A DNA stretch of 64,000 nt from Weissella coleopterorum (lineage in GTDB: Bacteria > Bacillota > Bacilli > Lactobacillales > Lactobacillaceae), in assembly GCF_011304355.1 (NCBI RefSeq), contig NZ_CP049888.1:1488001-1552000 (forward strand). Reading direction: 5' to 3'. Below the pieces are notes generated by a model. The model worked only from the letters and a program-made list of their open reading frames with translations. It had not been told where the DNA came from and did no database searches. Below, piece by piece: positions 26,018 through 35,044 of this stretch. How positions within the stretch are numbered: the first letter of the stretch is position 1; each line of letters begins with the position of its first letter. Made by a program: the position numbers and the translations under genes.

Positions 26018-27427
26018 CTATGCTAATCCTTCAGTTTCACGTTGGTGTTTTTCATCTAAGTCTTTTACCATTTGTGGTTCCAATTTATCAACATTGTTAA
26101 ACAACAACACCAAACCAGACGCCACATAACCAATCAATGGAATCCAAATAAATCCAAGGCGAATAGCATCAAGCGCTGATGCGGTTTGACCAGCTGATGA
26201 GCCAGCCGTTGCTGCCACATAGCCGCCGCCCGCCAAAACAGCTGAAAGCAACATACTTCCCAATCCCATTCCTAACTTGGCACTAAATGAACTAAATGAA
26301 GTGACAAAACCTTCGGCGCGGACGCCATTCTTCCACTCCCCAAAATCAACAGCATCGGAAAGCATCACAGCAATCAATGCTCCGACTAGACCATAGCTAA
26401 TATAGTAAACTAGCATTCCAAACAAAATCATAGGTACATTCCCATTCATTTGATCAGCAAAATGCAAAATCAATTGTGAGATGGCAGTTCCAACCATTCC
26501 GATCAACATAGTATTTCTTTTTCCAATTAATCTTGAGAAGAATGGAACCATTGCCGTTGAAATCAAAGTAATAATGGTTCCAGCTAAAACTGCACTCCCT
26601 AAAGCTTCATTATGCAAAACGTACTTGAAATAATATGGTAGAGAACTTTGACGAATGGAAAAACTTCCCCAGTAAACAAAGTTAATGAAAATAATGATAA
26701 CCCAAGGATAATTTCCTTTCAGTGCTTTAATTGATTCACGCATTGGTACAGAACGATTTGAATCTTTGGTTACTACTCGTTCCCGAGTTCCTTTAAAGGC
26801 AGTCATTAAACAAATCACAGTTACGATTCCAAGGATCACTGCCCAGATGAACCAACCAGTAGCTGAAGTTGATGGGTTTGAGTTATGCTTATCAAAGATT
26901 CCAGCGAAGAAAGCCACAGCTGGTAATGTTAATGGTAGAAATACAGCGGCACCTAAGTTTCCAAAGAATTGACGCACCGTTGAAAGTGTCACACGTTCTT
27001 GTGGATTACTGGTCATTGCCGGTAAAATTGAAGTTACGGGAATATTAATTCCTGAATACAATACTTTCGCTCCAATATATGCAACGTAAATCCAGACAAT
27101 TTTCCACGTCATCGGCAAATTAGGTGCCGAGAATGACATAATACAGAAAAGCGCGAATGGTACAGAGAACCAAAGCCAGTATGGCCGTGACTTTCCCCAC
27201 TTAGTGTGCGTTCGATCAATAAATTGCCCCCAGATCACACCATCAACTGAATCAATAATTGCTGTTAATGCGAATAGTCCTGCCACAACCGATGCTTTAA
27301 TCCCCATCGTATCAGTGCTAAACACCATAAAATAAGTCCCTACAATTTGAAAAATTGTATTACAACCAAAATCTGACATGGCATAAGCTAGCCGTTCAGG
27401 CCATTTAACTTGATTACCATTATTCAT
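26018..27427 (-). CDS. GPH-family glycoside symporter (YicJ/XylP-like)
   Basis: The protein of about 469 residues has twelve transmembrane helices and GPH marks such as AYAMSDFGCN in the first helix and DSVDGVIWGQFIDRT in the second loop. It directly precedes the alpha-xylosidase gene (24 bp gap), repeating the yicJ-yicI arrangement of E. coli, so an alpha-xyloside such as isoprimeverose is the likely cargo. A longer frame from 27472 includes the GGAG binding site; the ATG at 27427 (MNNGNQVKWPER) is chosen. A cre site and a degenerate XylR operator lie upstream. Confidence 0.87.
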   Translation of the reverse strand: MNNGNQVKWPERLAYAMSDFGCNTIFQIVGTYFMVFSTDTMGIKASVVAGLFALTAIIDSVDGVIWGQFIDRTHTKWGKSRPYWLWFSVPFALFCIMSFSAPNLPMTWKIVWIYVAYIGAKVLYSGINIPVTSILPAMTSNPQERVTLSTVRQFFGNLGAAVFLPLTLPAVAFFAGIFDKHNSNPSTSATGWFIWAVILGIVTVICLMTAFKGTRERVVTKDSNRSVPMRESIKALKGNYPWVIIIFINFVYWGSFSIRQSSLPYYFKYVLHNEALGSAVLAGTIITLISTAMVPFFSRLIGKRNTMLIGMVGTAISQLILHFADQMNGNVPMILFGMLVYYISYGLVGALIAVMLSDAVDFGEWKNGVRAEGFVTSFSSFSAKLGMGLGSMLLSAVLAGGGYVAATAGSSAGQTASALDAIRLGFIWIPLIGYVASGLVLLFNNVDKLEPQMVKDLDEKHQRETEGLA

Positions 27428-27488
27428 AATATTTCTCCTTCGAATTACTCCATTGCTAAAATATAAAAACAATTTATTAGTTTTTTAA

Positions 27489-27502
27489 TGCAAGCGCTTA
27501 CA
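27489..27502 (-). promoter_or_regulatory. cre site upstream of the GPH/alpha-xylosidase operon
   Basis: TGCAAGCGCTTACA is a near-consensus CcpA site about 60 bp upstream of the start codon. Confidence 0.7.
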
Positions 27503-27593
27503 AATGTTAGTATCATTCAGATCTTAAAAATAATCAATTTAATTACGTGAAAGAGTCAGGAACCATATAGTGACAAGTAAGATATATCCATTT

Positions 27594-27616
27594 ATTGGTA
27601 TTACCTAACAACTAAC
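27594..27616 (-). promoter_or_regulatory. Degenerate XylR-type operator of the GPH/alpha-xylosidase operon
   Basis: The half-site CAACTAAC is perfect and the N7 spacing is kept, while the other half (ATTGGTAT on the plus strand) matches five of eight bases. Confidence 0.45.
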
Positions 27617-27636
27617 TCCGATATAGTAAATTCCAT

Positions 27637-27667
27637 CAAAAAAAGAGACTGGTGATCAGTCTCTTTT
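27637..27667 (-). terminator. Terminator of the PTS-transketolase operon
   Basis: A perfect stem AAAAGAGACTG / CAGTCTCTTTT followed by T residues lies 25 bp beyond the transketolase stop. Confidence 0.92.
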
Positions 27668-27691
27668 CAATTCAATTTCCCTTTAACATTA

Positions 27692-29668
27692 CTATCGATG
27701 GTTTTTTTGGAAATTCATAATAAATTGTTCAACAATCTGATCAGCAGTGAAATTAAAATAGTCCAATACCTGTTCGGCTTTACCGCTCAGACCAAACTGA
27801 TCAATTCCCAAATTAATTCCGGCTAATCCAGTATACTTCGCCCAACCAAACGTGGTCCCCATTTCAATAGATAGCCGCGAAGTAACATTTTTAGGGAATA
27901 TCTTTTCTTGGTATTCGCGCGGTTGTTGATCAAATAATTCCATTGACGGCATAGAAACCACTCTCACATCATAACCTTCTGTTGCTAGGTGTTGTTGCGC
28001 TGTTAATGCCAGCTGAACTTCCGAACCAGTCGCAATTAAAATCCCATCTGGCTCCATTGTCTTGGCTTCGGCAAGAATATAAGCACCATGTTGTCCTAGT
28101 TCCACCTTGGTTGCTTCTAAACATGGCACTTTTTGCCGTGTTAAAACTAATACCGACGGCCCATGAGTATTCTTTAAAATTGATTGCCAACTAGCTAGAA
28201 CTTCCTTTCCATCTGCCGGACGATGAACAGTAACATTCGGAATAGACCTTAAGCTGGCTAATTGCTCAATCGGCTCATGTGTGGCTCCATCTTCACCAAC
28301 AGCAATCGAATCATGCGTAAAGATGTAAATAACTGGTAAGTTTTGAATGGCTGCTAACCGAATTGCTGGTTTCATATAATCACTGAATGCAAAGAAAGTT
28401 GAGACAAAAGTGGTCGTCCCGCCGGCTAAAGCAATTCCATTCGCAATTGTGGCCATCCCAAATTCCCGCACTCCATAATAAATATTATTACCCTGCGGAG
28501 TTAGATTAGTAAACGCCCCACTCTGATCCAATTTGGTTTGGTTTGATGATGACAAATCAGCCGAACCACCCCAAAAATTACAATTATCAGCACTAAGCCT
28601 TTGCATAATGATATGGTTGGTTGTCCTGGTTGCCATATCTTTCTTATCAATATTCATACCATCAGGCATTTCAAGTGAAGAATGTTTTAATTGTTGGTAC
28701 AAGTTCGGGTATTCAATTTGATATTGATCCCACTGAGCTTGCCACAGATCATAAACGGTCTCTTTTTGCAGTACAATTTCGTGAAAATAATCATAGATCT
28801 GATCCGGAATTTCAAATGGTTGAAAATCCCATTGATAAAATGCACGTGTGGCCTCGATATTTGCTGAACCTAAGGCGCTTCCATGCACTTGATTAGTTCC
28901 TTGTTGTGGTGATCCATATCCTATGATCGTCTTAACTTCAATCATCGCTGGACGTTCAGTTTGTTTTGCTAATTCAATCGTTTGCTGTAATGCCAATAGA
29001 TCATTGCCATCTTTAACCAAGAAATAATCCCAATTATCTGCCTGACAACGCTGCCTTAAACTTTCATTCGTGGATAAGTTCAAGGCCCCATCAAGCGTCA
29101 CATTGTTCGAATCAAACAAAACCACTAATTTGTCTAGCTGTTTATCCCCTGCAATACCTAAGACCTCATGACTTACACCTTCCATTAAGTCCCCATCGCC
29201 AACCAAAGCATAGGTGTAATGATCAAAAATTTCAAAACCCGGACGATTATATAAACTGGCTAAATGTTTTTCAGCCATAGCCATACCGATTGCCATCCCC
29301 AAGCCTTGACCTAAGGGACCCGTAGAAGCGTCTACTCCTGGTGTTACCTGCCATTCTGGATGCCCAGGTGTCTTAGATTGTATTCGCCGAAAATTTTTCA
29401 AATCATCAATTGAAACATCAAATTCCATGAGATGTAAAAGAGCGTAAAGCATAGATGAACCGTGCCCAGCACTTAACACAAACCGATCCCGATTGATCCA
29501 GGTCGGATCCTGCGGATTAACGTTAAATTCATTTTTCCACAAAGCATACGCCATTGGGGCTGCCCCAAGTGGCAGCCCTGGATGCCCACTTTGCGCTTTT
29601 TGAATCATATCAATACTTAAAAAACGAATCGCATTAATTGCGGCTTGATCCATTCCTGCCAAATTCAT
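27692..29668 (-). CDS. tkt: Transketolase
   Basis: The 658-residue enzyme transfers two-carbon ketol units between sugar phosphates with thiamine diphosphate. It has the full family length, an N-terminal GHPGLPLGAAPMA segment, the ThDP-binding GDGDLMEGVSHE (about 158-169) with a downstream NN, the SRFHG-equivalent region and the C-terminal pyrimidine-binding part. It is the last gene of an operon with an ascorbate-type PTS, only 3 bp after the EIIC gene. This suggests that the PTS product is a ketose phosphate, or is converted to one, and enters the pentose phosphate pool. It may not be the only housekeeping transketolase of the cell. Confidence 0.93.
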   Translation of the reverse strand: MNLAGMDQAAINAIRFLSIDMIQKAQSGHPGLPLGAAPMAYALWKNEFNVNPQDPTWINRDRFVLSAGHGSSMLYALLHLMEFDVSIDDLKNFRRIQSKTPGHPEWQVTPGVDASTGPLGQGLGMAIGMAMAEKHLASLYNRPGFEIFDHYTYALVGDGDLMEGVSHEVLGIAGDKQLDKLVVLFDSNNVTLDGALNLSTNESLRQRCQADNWDYFLVKDGNDLLALQQTIELAKQTERPAMIEVKTIIGYGSPQQGTNQVHGSALGSANIEATRAFYQWDFQPFEIPDQIYDYFHEIVLQKETVYDLWQAQWDQYQIEYPNLYQQLKHSSLEMPDGMNIDKKDMATRTTNHIIMQRLSADNCNFWGGSADLSSSNQTKLDQSGAFTNLTPQGNNIYYGVREFGMATIANGIALAGGTTTFVSTFFAFSDYMKPAIRLAAIQNLPVIYIFTHDSIAVGEDGATHEPIEQLASLRSIPNVTVHRPADGKEVLASWQSILKNTHGPSVLVLTRQKVPCLEATKVELGQHGAYILAEAKTMEPDGILIATGSEVQLALTAQQHLATEGYDVRVVSMPSMELFDQQPREYQEKIFPKNVTSRLSIEMGTTFGWAKYTGLAGINLGIDQFGLSGKAEQVLDYFNFTADQIVEQFIMNFQKNHR

Positions 29669-29671
29669 AAT

Positions 29672-31042
29672 TTATGCCTCCCCCGATACTATTTTTTTGT
29701 CACGTTGATTTAAAATAAAGCTCGTCAATACTACAACACCTAAGAATCCCAAGATTCCAATCGTCAAGGCCAATGCTCCATTTTGTCCCACAGTTCCCAA
29801 TAAAATACCTGGAACTAAATAATCAGTATCGGCAAACGTTGATGAGGCAAGTGAAAGTGAACCTAATACCGGTAGAATCAATAATGGCAACCATGAAATC
29901 AATAAACTATTAACAGCTGATCCAATGATAGCCCCTCGTTTTCCACCAGTCGCATTCCCAAAAATCCCGGCCGCTGCGCCACAAAAGAAATGACCTACTA
30001 CACCGGGAATAATTACCGTCGTCTTCATCCAAATCATGACTAACATACTTAATGTTCCGACAATAAATGAGACAAAGAATCCAATGAGCACGGCATTAGG
30101 TGCATACCCAAAAATGATCGGTACATCTAAGGCCGGCTTTGAATTTGGGACTAGCTTTTTAGCAATTCCTTGGAAAGCAGGAACAATTTCACCTAAAATC
30201 ATACGTACACCTTGTAAGACTACGACGAAACCAGCCGCAAATGTTCCGGCTTGAATTAAAGCATAAATAATAAAGTTAGTCCCAGCACTTAATTTACGCT
30301 CCACAAATGCGGGGCCGGCAGCCACCGCTAAAACGATATAAACGATTGCCATCAAAATCGTAATTGAGATAGTGGAATCTCGTAAAAAGCCTAATGACTT
30401 TGGTACATTAATCTTTTCCGTTGAATCTTCTGGGTCACCAAACAAACTACCAATCCAACCAGATAATGCATAACCAATATTACCTGTATGACCCATTGCC
30501 ACATTATCAGCATGGGTAATTTTTCGCATAAAAGGCTGACATAATGCCGGCGTCACCGTCAACAAAGTTCCTTCAAAAATACCACCTAACAAAATCGTCA
30601 TCCAAGACTGTCCTAACCCCGCACTAGTCAAGACAACGGCCGATAAACATGAAACATATAACATCGCCTGCCCAGTTAGAAAAACATATTTAAACCGAGT
30701 AAAACGGGCTAAGGTAATGTTTACGACCATTCCCACTAACATAATTAAAGCAGTGGAAGACCCGAATTTTGTCAAGGCCATTGCCACTACGGCTTCATTA
30801 CTCGGAACTACTCCTTGTACATGTAAAGCAAATTTGAACATTTTAGCAAACGGATCGAGGGAAGTAACTAAAATCCCTGCACCACCAGTTAAAACTAAAA
30901 ATCCTACAAATGTTTTAATGGTCCCAGAAATTAATTCAGTTGTTTTCTTCTTTTGTAAAGCTAGCCCCAGTAAAGCAATTAAGGAGACTAAAATAGCTGG
31001 CTGAGTTGCAATTGAAACAAATAAACTCAATATATTTTTCAT
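29672..31042 (-). CDS. PTS EIIC, ascorbate (UlaA/SgaT) type
   Basis: The 456-residue integral membrane protein belongs to the UlaA/SgaT permease family of the PTS: about ten to eleven hydrophobic segments, a conserved GFLVLTGGAGILV stretch and the late VVGHFFCGAAAGIFGNATGG loop. In E. coli, UlaA translocates and phosphorylates L-ascorbate with UlaB and UlaC. Here the ascorbate catabolic genes (ulaD, ulaE, ulaF, ulaG) are absent and a transketolase gene follows, so the true substrate is probably different. It lies in the operon EIIA-EIIB-EIIC-tkt. Confidence 0.88.
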   Translation of the reverse strand: MKNILSLFVSIATQPAILVSLIALLGLALQKKKTTELISGTIKTFVGFLVLTGGAGILVTSLDPFAKMFKFALHVQGVVPSNEAVVAMALTKFGSSTALIMLVGMVVNITLARFTRFKYVFLTGQAMLYVSCLSAVVLTSAGLGQSWMTILLGGIFEGTLLTVTPALCQPFMRKITHADNVAMGHTGNIGYALSGWIGSLFGDPEDSTEKINVPKSLGFLRDSTISITILMAIVYIVLAVAAGPAFVERKLSAGTNFIIYALIQAGTFAAGFVVVLQGVRMILGEIVPAFQGIAKKLVPNSKPALDVPIIFGYAPNAVLIGFFVSFIVGTLSMLVMIWMKTTVIIPGVVGHFFCGAAAGIFGNATGGKRGAIIGSAVNSLLISWLPLLILPVLGSLSLASSTFADTDYLVPGILLGTVGQNGALALTIGILGFLGVVVLTSFILNQRDKKIVSGEA

Positions 31043-31069
31043 AATTCAATACCATTCCTAATTTTATTA

Positions 31070-31366
31070 CTAAGAGTGAGCAATGTTTTCTCGATCAAGC
31101 ACCTGAACTACAGCGGCTTTAACTTCATCTGCATCAATAATTGATTTTAACAAGACTAAACGTTCCCTGGGCAAATTTGATACCGCCTCAGCTAAAGTAC
31201 TTTCAATGAAAAAATAGTCTGCGGAACCGGCCGTTGCACTCCCCACATCAACATGTTCAATTTCAATATTTTCTGTTACATTCAAGTCAATTAAAACCTG
31301 TTTAATATTCATCTCAACCATGAAACTGGTTCCCAATCCAGACTGGCATACAGCTAAAAATTTCAT
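31070..31366 (-). CDS. PTS EIIB, ascorbate (UlaB/SgaB) type
   Basis: The 98-residue cytosolic protein is the phosphocarrier that receives phosphate from EIIA and passes it to the sugar at EIIC. The phospho-cysteine is Cys7 in VCQSGLGTS, the classical EIIB P-loop. Length and motif agree with UlaB. AGGAG precedes the ATG. It lies 17 bp after the EIIA gene and 27 bp before the EIIC gene, and is clearly co-transcribed. Confidence 0.9.
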   Translation of the reverse strand: MKFLAVCQSGLGTSFMVEMNIKQVLIDLNVTENIEIEHVDVGSATAGSADYFFIESTLAEAVSNLPRERLVLLKSIIDADEVKAAVVQVLDRENIAHS

Positions 31367-31383
31367 ATTTCTTTCTCCTATAT

Positions 31384-31842
31384 TTATTTAATATTTACGG
31401 ATTCAATAATGTCTGCGATTGCGCGAATTGTAGATGCCTCGTTTAGCTGTAATAATAAATCCTTATCCATCAATAACTGAGTTAATTCTTGCAATAGTTT
31501 TAAGTGTGATGTATCATCAGGCGCCGCTAGAACAAACCACAAGGTGACCGGATGTTCTGCGTTAACAAGATCAACTGCAGAATTAGTTTTTAATAAAGAA
31601 ATTCCCACTTGATTAACATCATTACTCGATTTGGCATGCGCAAGTGCAATTTTAGGACCAATATTAATATATGGTCCTGCTTCTTCGACATTTTTAATCA
31701 TTGCCTCGACATAAGTGCTTTTAATCACGCATTCTTCCAATAACGGCTGTGCTGCTACGGTAATGGCTTTTCGCCAGTCTTTTCTGTCGAATAAATCATC
31801 TGAAATTTGAATCGTCTTTTCATTAAGTAATTTCTTTAACAT
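31384..31842 (-). CDS. PTS EIIA, ascorbate (UlaC/SgaA) type
   Basis: The 152-residue protein is a PTS EIIA of the mannitol/fructose-like fold. The phosphorylatable histidine is in GPKIALAHAKSSNDV. A longer open frame extends to 31938, but it runs through the cre site and promoter region, and the ATG at 31842 (MLKKLLNEKTIQIS) has GGGAGA upstream; it is therefore the start. It is the first gene of the PTS-transketolase operon. Confidence 0.88.
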   Translation of the reverse strand: MLKKLLNEKTIQISDDLFDRKDWRKAITVAAQPLLEECVIKSTYVEAMIKNVEEAGPYINIGPKIALAHAKSSNDVNQVGISLLKTNSAVDLVNAEHPVTLWFVLAAPDDTSHLKLLQELTQLLMDKDLLLQLNEASTIRAIADIIESVNIK

Positions 31843-31893
31843 GCTCGTTTTCTCCCTCTCTAGTACTAGTACACAACCTATACTAATACAAAA

Positions 31894-31938
31894 TGTAAGC
31901 GCTACCAAGATGATTGCTTGCACTATCTGAAAGTGCAA
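31894..31938. promoter_or_regulatory. Divergent control region of the PTS operon: cre and palindrome
   Basis: A cre TGTAAGCGCTACCA (one mismatch) lies at 31894-31907. A perfect palindrome TTGCACT-N7-AGTGCAA lies at 31918-31938. The latter is a plausible binding site for the divergently encoded PRD regulator; a T run on its plus-strand side would also let it act as a weak terminator. Confidence 0.5.
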
Positions 31939-32006
31939 TTTTTTTACTAGAAATCTATGCTATACTTTGACCAACATTCCCATTCCCAAACCACGGAGGT
32001 TTAGCT

Positions 32007-33998
32007 ATGCTGATTTTAAAATCAAAAATTCTGAAGCCTTTATTAGAGGCGTCTTATTTTTTAACTATTGATGAAATTATAAGTACAACTCAAATTACCA
32101 AAAGAACTTTTTTCTATCAGCTGAGTAAACTCAATCATTGGCTTGCCGACGATCTAAATCTTGAACCAGTTGAAAACATTCGTCATATGGGATATTTTTT
32201 ACCTGAAAACACAAAAAAGGCTTTAAACCGCACGAGCGTCAGTTTAAAGCCACAGTTATCAATTCAGGCCCGACAAAATAATATTATTTTTAAAATGATT
32301 AATGAGCCAGATCCCGTCAGTTTGAAAACATTCGCTGATTGTTACCAAGTTTCCAAAAAAACGATCATTTCTGATTTAAAGACAATTCAAAAGGTGCTCC
32401 CCCCTAATCTCAAATTGAAAACTTCAAATCAAGGCCATTTAATTAGCGGACCAAAAGTGGAACAACGGAGTTTGATCTTTCAATTTTTTGAAACCATTGA
32501 TCTTTCTCAAATTGAAACTTTTCATCAAAATAAAATTGAAAAAATGTTAACCGATTTTGAAAAAGCAACTGGAAATAAATTAAGTAACTCATCGCAAGAG
32601 TTATTAAAAAAATATTTTAGTTGGTATTTTAAATACATTTCTATTGCAGATAATCGTTTATCTAAAATTATTTCACAGTCCAACAACATTCTCGGAATTC
32701 AATGGGCCAACAAAATCCTAAGCCAAACTTTTCAGATTAGTTCCCTTCCTGAAGCTAATTATTTAGTGAATACCATCTTTCAGACGCAATTAAACTCAGC
32801 CAATGAAGATTATGGCTATAAACATGAAATGAATCAAATTGCCGAAAAAATAATCCATCGGTTTAGCAATATTTCTGGTGTAGAATTTAATGATCAGACT
32901 TTGATCAATCATTTAGCAACTCATCTAATTACCGCATACTACCGAATCAATAACCAACAACCCGTCAACGATCTAGAGTTAAAACCTATCTTCCATAATT
33001 ATCGTCAATTAATCCGCTTAACGGACTATGCGATCGATCCTTTTCGATCAATCGTAAAATATCCAATCAGTAATGCTGAATTAGCACTAATTAGCTTGTA
33101 TTTTGGTGGCATTTTAGAAAACCAAGTACTTCCTAAAAACAACGAGCAGGCCTTAGTTTTAGTCGTCTGTGGAAATGGTTTAGGAACCTCCCAAATTCTG
33201 CGACAACAACTTCAAAAAATGTATCCCAATTTACTATTTCAAATTTCATTTGATAATTTATCACCTGATTCACAGGAACTCCAACAAGCTCAATTAATTA
33301 TTTCCACCGTGCATCTCGAAAATAATTTTAGCGTACCTGTAGTTGTGGTCCATCCCCTTCCAACTGACCAAGACCTATACGCCATCAATCTCCAGCTAAC
33401 TCAACTAAAATTGATCCCAAATAATTCCAGTATTGAGGCTTTATTAGATATCATTGATATGTATTGTAAAGTAAATGATTATACTGGTTTACGAAAAAGT
33501 TTAAGCAATTATCTCGATCCAATTGCAAAATTAAAGCCCCTTCTGCATGAAAATTACCAGCCAGGATTAATTGAATTATTGGACCAGCGAATTCAAACTC
33601 AAACTACCTCACTTACCCTTACCGAAGCCATAGCAATGGTCAACCAGCCGCTCTTCAATGATCAAATCACGACCCTCCAATATGCAGACGATATTATTGA
33701 TTTAATCAAAAATAATGGACCATATATGATGCTAAACCAAAATATTTTACTGGCCCATGGTAAAACCAATAACCACGTTTTAGGAACGGGTTTCAGTATT
33801 TTAATTTTAGAAAAACCAATTAGTTTAGATCATAATAATTATTTAATTGATATTATCATTTGTTTTGCCACTATTAATGAATCTGCACACCTACAAGGGT
33901 TATCAGACTTATTAAAAATTGTAACTAACCCAACCAATGTAAATCAATTACGGCATAGTAAAAATAAGCAAGATATTCTTGCTATTTTAGAAATTTAA
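32007..33998 (+). CDS. PRD-containing PTS transcriptional activator (MtlR/UlaR-like) with EIIB and EIIA domains
   Basis: The 663-residue regulator starts with helix-turn-helix domains (about 1-160; ISTTQITKRTFFYQLSKLN and FADCYQVSKKTIISDLKTI), followed by PRD domains (about 180-360). An EIIB-like domain follows at about 375-460 (VVCGNGLGTS) and an EIIA-like domain at about 515-663 with the phospho-histidine in ILLAHGKTNNH. The C-terminal domain resembles the EIIA encoded next door, so activity is probably set by phosphate flow through this PTS. It is transcribed divergently from the PTS operon and should activate it. An RNA-binding antiterminator is less likely because DNA-binding domains are present. 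Confidence 0.88.
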   Translation: MLILKSKILKPLLEASYFLTIDEIISTTQITKRTFFYQLSKLNHWLADDLNLEPVENIRHMGYFLPENTKKALNRTSVSLKPQLSIQARQNNIIFKMINEPDPVSLKTFADCYQVSKKTIISDLKTIQKVLPPNLKLKTSNQGHLISGPKVEQRSLIFQFFETIDLSQIETFHQNKIEKMLTDFEKATGNKLSNSSQELLKKYFSWYFKYISIADNRLSKIISQSNNILGIQWANKILSQTFQISSLPEANYLVNTIFQTQLNSANEDYGYKHEMNQIAEKIIHRFSNISGVEFNDQTLINHLATHLITAYYRINNQQPVNDLELKPIFHNYRQLIRLTDYAIDPFRSIVKYPISNAELALISLYFGGILENQVLPKNNEQALVLVVCGNGLGTSQILRQQLQKMYPNLLFQISFDNLSPDSQELQQAQLIISTVHLENNFSVPVVVVHPLPTDQDLYAINLQLTQLKLIPNNSSIEALLDIIDMYCKVNDYTGLRKSLSNYLDPIAKLKPLLHENYQPGLIELLDQRIQTQTTSLTLTEAIAMVNQPLFNDQITTLQYADDIIDLIKNNGPYMMLNQNILLAHGKTNNHVLGTGFSILILEKPISLDHNNYLIDIIICFATINESAHLQGLSDLLKIVTNPTNVNQLRHSKNKQDILAILEI

Positions 33999-34013
33999 AA
34001 AGGAATTAAACAA

Positions 34014-34065
34014 TAAAAAACTTCTCTCATTTTGAATTGATTTCATAATCCTAATGAGGGAAGTT
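34014..34065 (-). terminator. Terminator of the FadR-type regulator gene
   Basis: The arms AACTTCTCTCATT / AATGAGGGAAGTT pair with one mismatch and are followed by a T run on the minus strand. It separates the convergent genes at 32007-33998 and 34099-34773 and may act on both. Confidence 0.8.
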
Positions 34066-34098
34066 AAATCATTTGATAAATTGGTTGTTAGATAAAGA

Positions 34099-34773
34099 TC
34101 AATGACTAAACTCAAAATACTCTGGGTAGTTTTTGATAACATCGGATTGTTCTTGAACCATTAATCCGTCGTGTTTACCGACGATTCTTTTCATTTCATG
34201 ATCATCCCCTGCCTCTAGTGCGTCTAAAATGGTTTCATGATCATGATCTAAAGTTCCCCATGATAATCCTGAGACCTTCAATCGAATCCATCGAAACCGA
34301 TTCAATTGATGCGAAATACTCTGAACGCTATCCCAAGCTAATAATTTATCGGCCATTTGATAGAAATATTTATGGAAAGCCTCATCTTCTTTAAAAAACA
34401 GATCGTATTCTTTATTAGCTAGAAAGATCTTTTCACGCTTGATAATTTCACGTAGTTGCTCAATATCGTATGCGGTCACCACGCTAATTGTTGAAGAAAA
34501 GAGCCGCATTTCTAAAGTCTGGCGAATATAGCGAGCATTTTCGGCACTATCCATATTAATTTTAGATACAAAAGTTCCGGATTGTGGGATCGAATACATT
34601 AGCCCATCATTTCGTAACTTCAAAATAGCCTCTCGAACAGGTGTTCTACTCATTTTTAATTCTTCAATTAATTCTTTTTCTACAATTTTTTGTCCGGGTA
34701 GTAATTCTAGAGTCATAATTTTATGCATGATACTTCGATAAGCATCAAATTGCATATTAGAAACATTTAGCAT
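34099..34773 (-). CDS. GntR/FadR-subfamily regulator (UxuR-like)
   Basis: The protein of about 224 residues has a winged helix (KIVEKELIEELKMSRTPVREAILKL, about 30-55) and an FCD effector domain of seven helices with the metal-binding pattern DEAFH, DHDH and KHD. Such regulators often sense uronates (UxuR, ExuR). It lies at the end of the glucuronate gene block but 270 bp after the TauE gene, with its own terminator. A frame from TTG at 34788 overlaps the GGAG binding site, so the ATG at 34773 is chosen. It is a candidate to bind the shared palindrome found before uxuA, gntK, gntZ and the uronide transporter. Confidence 0.82.
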   Translation of the reverse strand: MLNVSNMQFDAYRSIMHKIMTLELLPGQKIVEKELIEELKMSRTPVREAILKLRNDGLMYSIPQSGTFVSKINMDSAENARYIRQTLEMRLFSSTISVVTAYDIEQLREIIKREKIFLANKEYDLFFKEDEAFHKYFYQMADKLLAWDSVQSISHQLNRFRWIRLKVSGLSWGTLDHDHETILDALEAGDDHEMKRIVGKHDGLMVQEQSDVIKNYPEYFEFSH

Positions 34774-35044
34774 GACATAATTCTCCAAATTATATTTTAT
34801 TTTTAAACAGAGATGGCTATCTAAATTTTTTTAATTAGCTCCTATTTAAATATTTTTATCTATTATATCAATTTTTTAACTTTTTTATTATAAATTACCA
34901 ACACAATAAACTATATTAGGCTTATGAAGTCAACCCCAATTCGTCCTAAAAGTGAAAAAGTTATTAATAAATTGATACATTGATACATAAAATAAAAATT
35001 TATATAATTTGGGCAATGACTTTTAAATATCTAAAACAAGAGCA

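Noticed and set aside
31843..31938. N-terminal membrane-like extension of the EIIA protein
   Set aside because: It overlaps the cre site and control region; the internal ATG at 31842 has a proper binding site and matches the family start.
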